Positions 63,680 to 64,000 of a stretch of DNA of 64,000 nucleotides are shown piece by piece (position 1 is the first letter of the stretch; every line of letters starts with the position of its first letter). The DNA is from Acanthosepion lycidas (Eukaryota; Mollusca; Cephalopoda; Sepiida; Sepiidae): the NCBI GenBank assembly GCA_963932145.1, contig OZ010603.1, positions 78,173,688 to 78,237,687 on the forward strand. Reading direction: 5' to 3'. A model generated the notes under the pieces. The model was not told where the DNA came from. It saw nothing but the letters and a program-made list of their open reading frames with translations, and ran no database searches. Position numbers and translations under genes: made by a program.

Positions 63680-63960
63680 GTGTTTTCAGGAAGTAGGCGA
63701 TCGTGGCTCTCCCTCACATCCTATCTTTTGTTGCTATTAGAAACTCTTGCTCTTTTAATACTCAACTTTGTATTTGGTCATTGTTCTGCCACCCATTCAT
63801 CCAAACTATTTAAGTAGTCTGCTCGCTGCATTACCCTGCCTCTCTTGCCTTCAATACGCTCTGCGAGTATTAAATTCTCCAAGTCTTCTTTCTTCATCAT
63901 CTATTCCAAAGATTTCAACTGTTTCATTCTTATTTTTAGTAGAATTTTCTCTCTAGATAT
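63680..63960 (-). pseudogene. LINE family B, C-terminal fragment
   Basis: The plus-strand complement shows the GGCTCTCCCTCACATCCTAT, CTTGCCTTCAATACGC and TCATCATCTATTCCAAAGA blocks seen in the 54055 and 58700 copies. The 3' (GAA)n end is reduced. Confidence 0.7.
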
Positions 63961-64000
63961 TATTCATCCTTAAATTTCTTTCTTTCTCACATACCTTATC

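Overview
The window is animal nuclear DNA, most likely from a lophotrochozoan such as a mollusc. The signs are an intron-poor rhodopsin-class receptor, long (TA)n tracts every few kilobases, tRNA- and 5S-derived SINEs, mariner-type MITEs and several lineages of decayed non-LTR retrotransposons. I cannot name the species. There is no prokaryotic gene organisation, and most long open frames come from microsatellites or dead transposons.

Only one gene looks functional: a 412-residue class A G-protein-coupled receptor on the + strand (34825-36063). Its coding exon follows a T-rich tract and a plausible splice acceptor, so at least one upstream exon probably lies outside the recognisable sequence. 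A mariner relic and a 300-base TTTTA-rich tract lie just upstream. A 45-base minisatellite, open in frame on both strands, begins about 1.4 kb downstream.

The rest is layered mobile DNA. From 1 to 10 kb there are a tRNA-like fold-back element, a 68-base satellite, an internally deleted LINE, a composite 5S/tRNA SINE, a palindrome holding a hammerhead-ribozyme-like fold, and a mariner transposase fragment. From 10 to 27 kb there are hairpin elements, a Tigger-type MITE, a 1.7 kb 5'-truncated LINE with an RT domain, two copies of a family enclosing mariner relics, SINE arrays with MADE1-like MITEs, and a tandem 5S-5S-tRNA composite SINE. From 27 to 34 kb there is a 3 kb set of interleaved inverted repeats, then (TA)n-flanked fold-backs. 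From 39 to 46 kb there are more MITEs (one nested in another), a mariner with both TIRs, and palindromes between (TA)n tracts. From 46 to 64 kb there are LINE fragments on both strands, three related solo LTRs with target-site duplications, a coding-less DNA transposon, minisatellites and a Helitron helicase tail.

The most interesting signal recurs across the window. Short modules of the form CTGANGA, small stem, GAAA(C) occur at least nine times, mostly beside (TA)n or inside fold-back elements. The best one (8432-8482) can be drawn as an almost complete minimal hammerhead ribozyme with an 8-bp stem I and a GUC cleavage triplet. A second strong signal is the composite SINE architecture, in which 5S rRNA-like units are joined to a tRNA-like head and a shared body.
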